From: Blepharisma stoltei | Taxonomy: Eukaryota > Ciliophora > Heterotrichea > Heterotrichida > Blepharismidae | Length of the DNA: 64,000 nucleotides | Assembly: GCA_914767885.1 (NCBI GenBank) | Contig: CAJZBQ010000038.1 | Location: forward strand, 62,001-126,000 | Direction: 5' to 3' | Shown here: piece after piece, positions 63,801-64,000 of the stretch | How positions within the stretch are numbered: position 1 is the stretch's first letter | How the letters are laid out: every line of letters starts with the position of its first letter | Notes under the pieces: generated by a model | Database searches by the model: none | What the model saw: only the letters and a program-made list of their open reading frames with translations | What the model was told of the DNA's origin: nothing | Program-made: the position numbers and the translations under genes

Positions 63801-64000
63801 ATGGGATGTTGTTCTTCAAGAGCTATGAACAAACTCGAAATAAGCAAAATGATCCACTCTTATATTATAGAGACGAGGCTTGATGCCCACAATTGCAGCT
63901 CTATCAAGCGTCTTGACGTTCAAATTCTTGAAGAAACTATCGATGCTCAAACATATGAATCTCTCGCAAAAGGGTGGGATATAAAAGCTCCTTTTGAACT
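63801..64000 (+). CDS. Start of an unidentified protein, probably lipid-anchored (partial)
   Basis: 'MGCCSSRAMNKLEISKMI' opens a frame that runs off the window end (66 codons seen). Gly2 and Cys3-Cys4 are typical of N-myristoylation plus palmitoylation, hence membrane attachment. The rest ('SIKRLDVQILEETIDAQTY') is too short to classify. Confidence 0.6.
   Translation, partial: MGCCSSRAMNKLEISKMIHSYIIETRLDAHNCSSIKRLDVQILEETIDAQTYESLAKGWDIKAPFE

Overview
The window looks like germline (micronuclear) DNA of a heterotrich ciliate, most likely Blepharisma. Three things in the sequence support this. TGA is read as tryptophan inside many conserved proteins (for example the kinase 'D-I-TGA-A-L-G' at 54585), while TAA and TAG end genes. 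Spliceosomal introns are exactly 15 nt (25132, 27557, 33077, 36998, 38066). Most genes are broken by inserts, usually bounded by TA, whose removal restores frame and protein homology; these behave as internal eliminated sequences (IESs). I built the IES joins by hand, requiring frame restoration and, where possible, agreement with a paralog that lacks the insert. No mapping was run.

Layout. 1-6 kb: AT-rich DNA with abutting MITEs, a decayed importin-alpha-like gene carrying a GC-rich repeat, and a kelch-like gene. 6.2-24 kb: three tandem copies of a multi-pass receptor-like gene with an extracellular type-1 periplasmic-binding (ANF-receptor) fold. Copy 1 is open throughout after IES removal, copy 2 is a pseudogene, and copy 3 has one apparent 1-nt frameshift. 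The copies carry different IES sets. 24.3-64 kb: a dense array of ordinary protein genes on both strands. These are a complex I assembly factor (Mth938/NDUFAF3-like), a 4-TM protein, two coiled-coil/cytoskeletal proteins (one with C2-like and GAR domains), an F-box/WD40 protein, a histidine phosphatase, a CSPP1-like protein, CFAP36, importin alpha, a small basic protein, a 37-residue membrane protein, a cyclic-nucleotide-gated-type channel, an otubain, a HIT-zinc-finger protein, a PH-LRR protein, a PLAC8 protein, a pirin, an ankyrin-kinase, a serine carboxypeptidase, TFIP11, two small unknown genes, a BTB-SPRY protein and the start of a possibly myristoylated protein.

Three kinds of IES are visible. 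(1) Short unique inserts of about 85-500 bp. (2) MITEs, mainly one family with ends like ACTCCCCCCTCCGTGAG (nine copies) and a hairpin family with TATAGG ends. (3) Visibly GC-richer elements of about 400-1200 bp, many flanked by 7-20 bp direct repeats that resemble retroposon target-site duplications. In the third class the duplication itself supplies the repeat used for precise removal. That class, together with the patchwork of IES presence and absence among the receptor paralogs, is the most interesting content. Several genes are ciliary or cytoskeletal (CFAP36, CSPP1-like, GAR protein), but nothing suggests an operon; spacing is simply tight.
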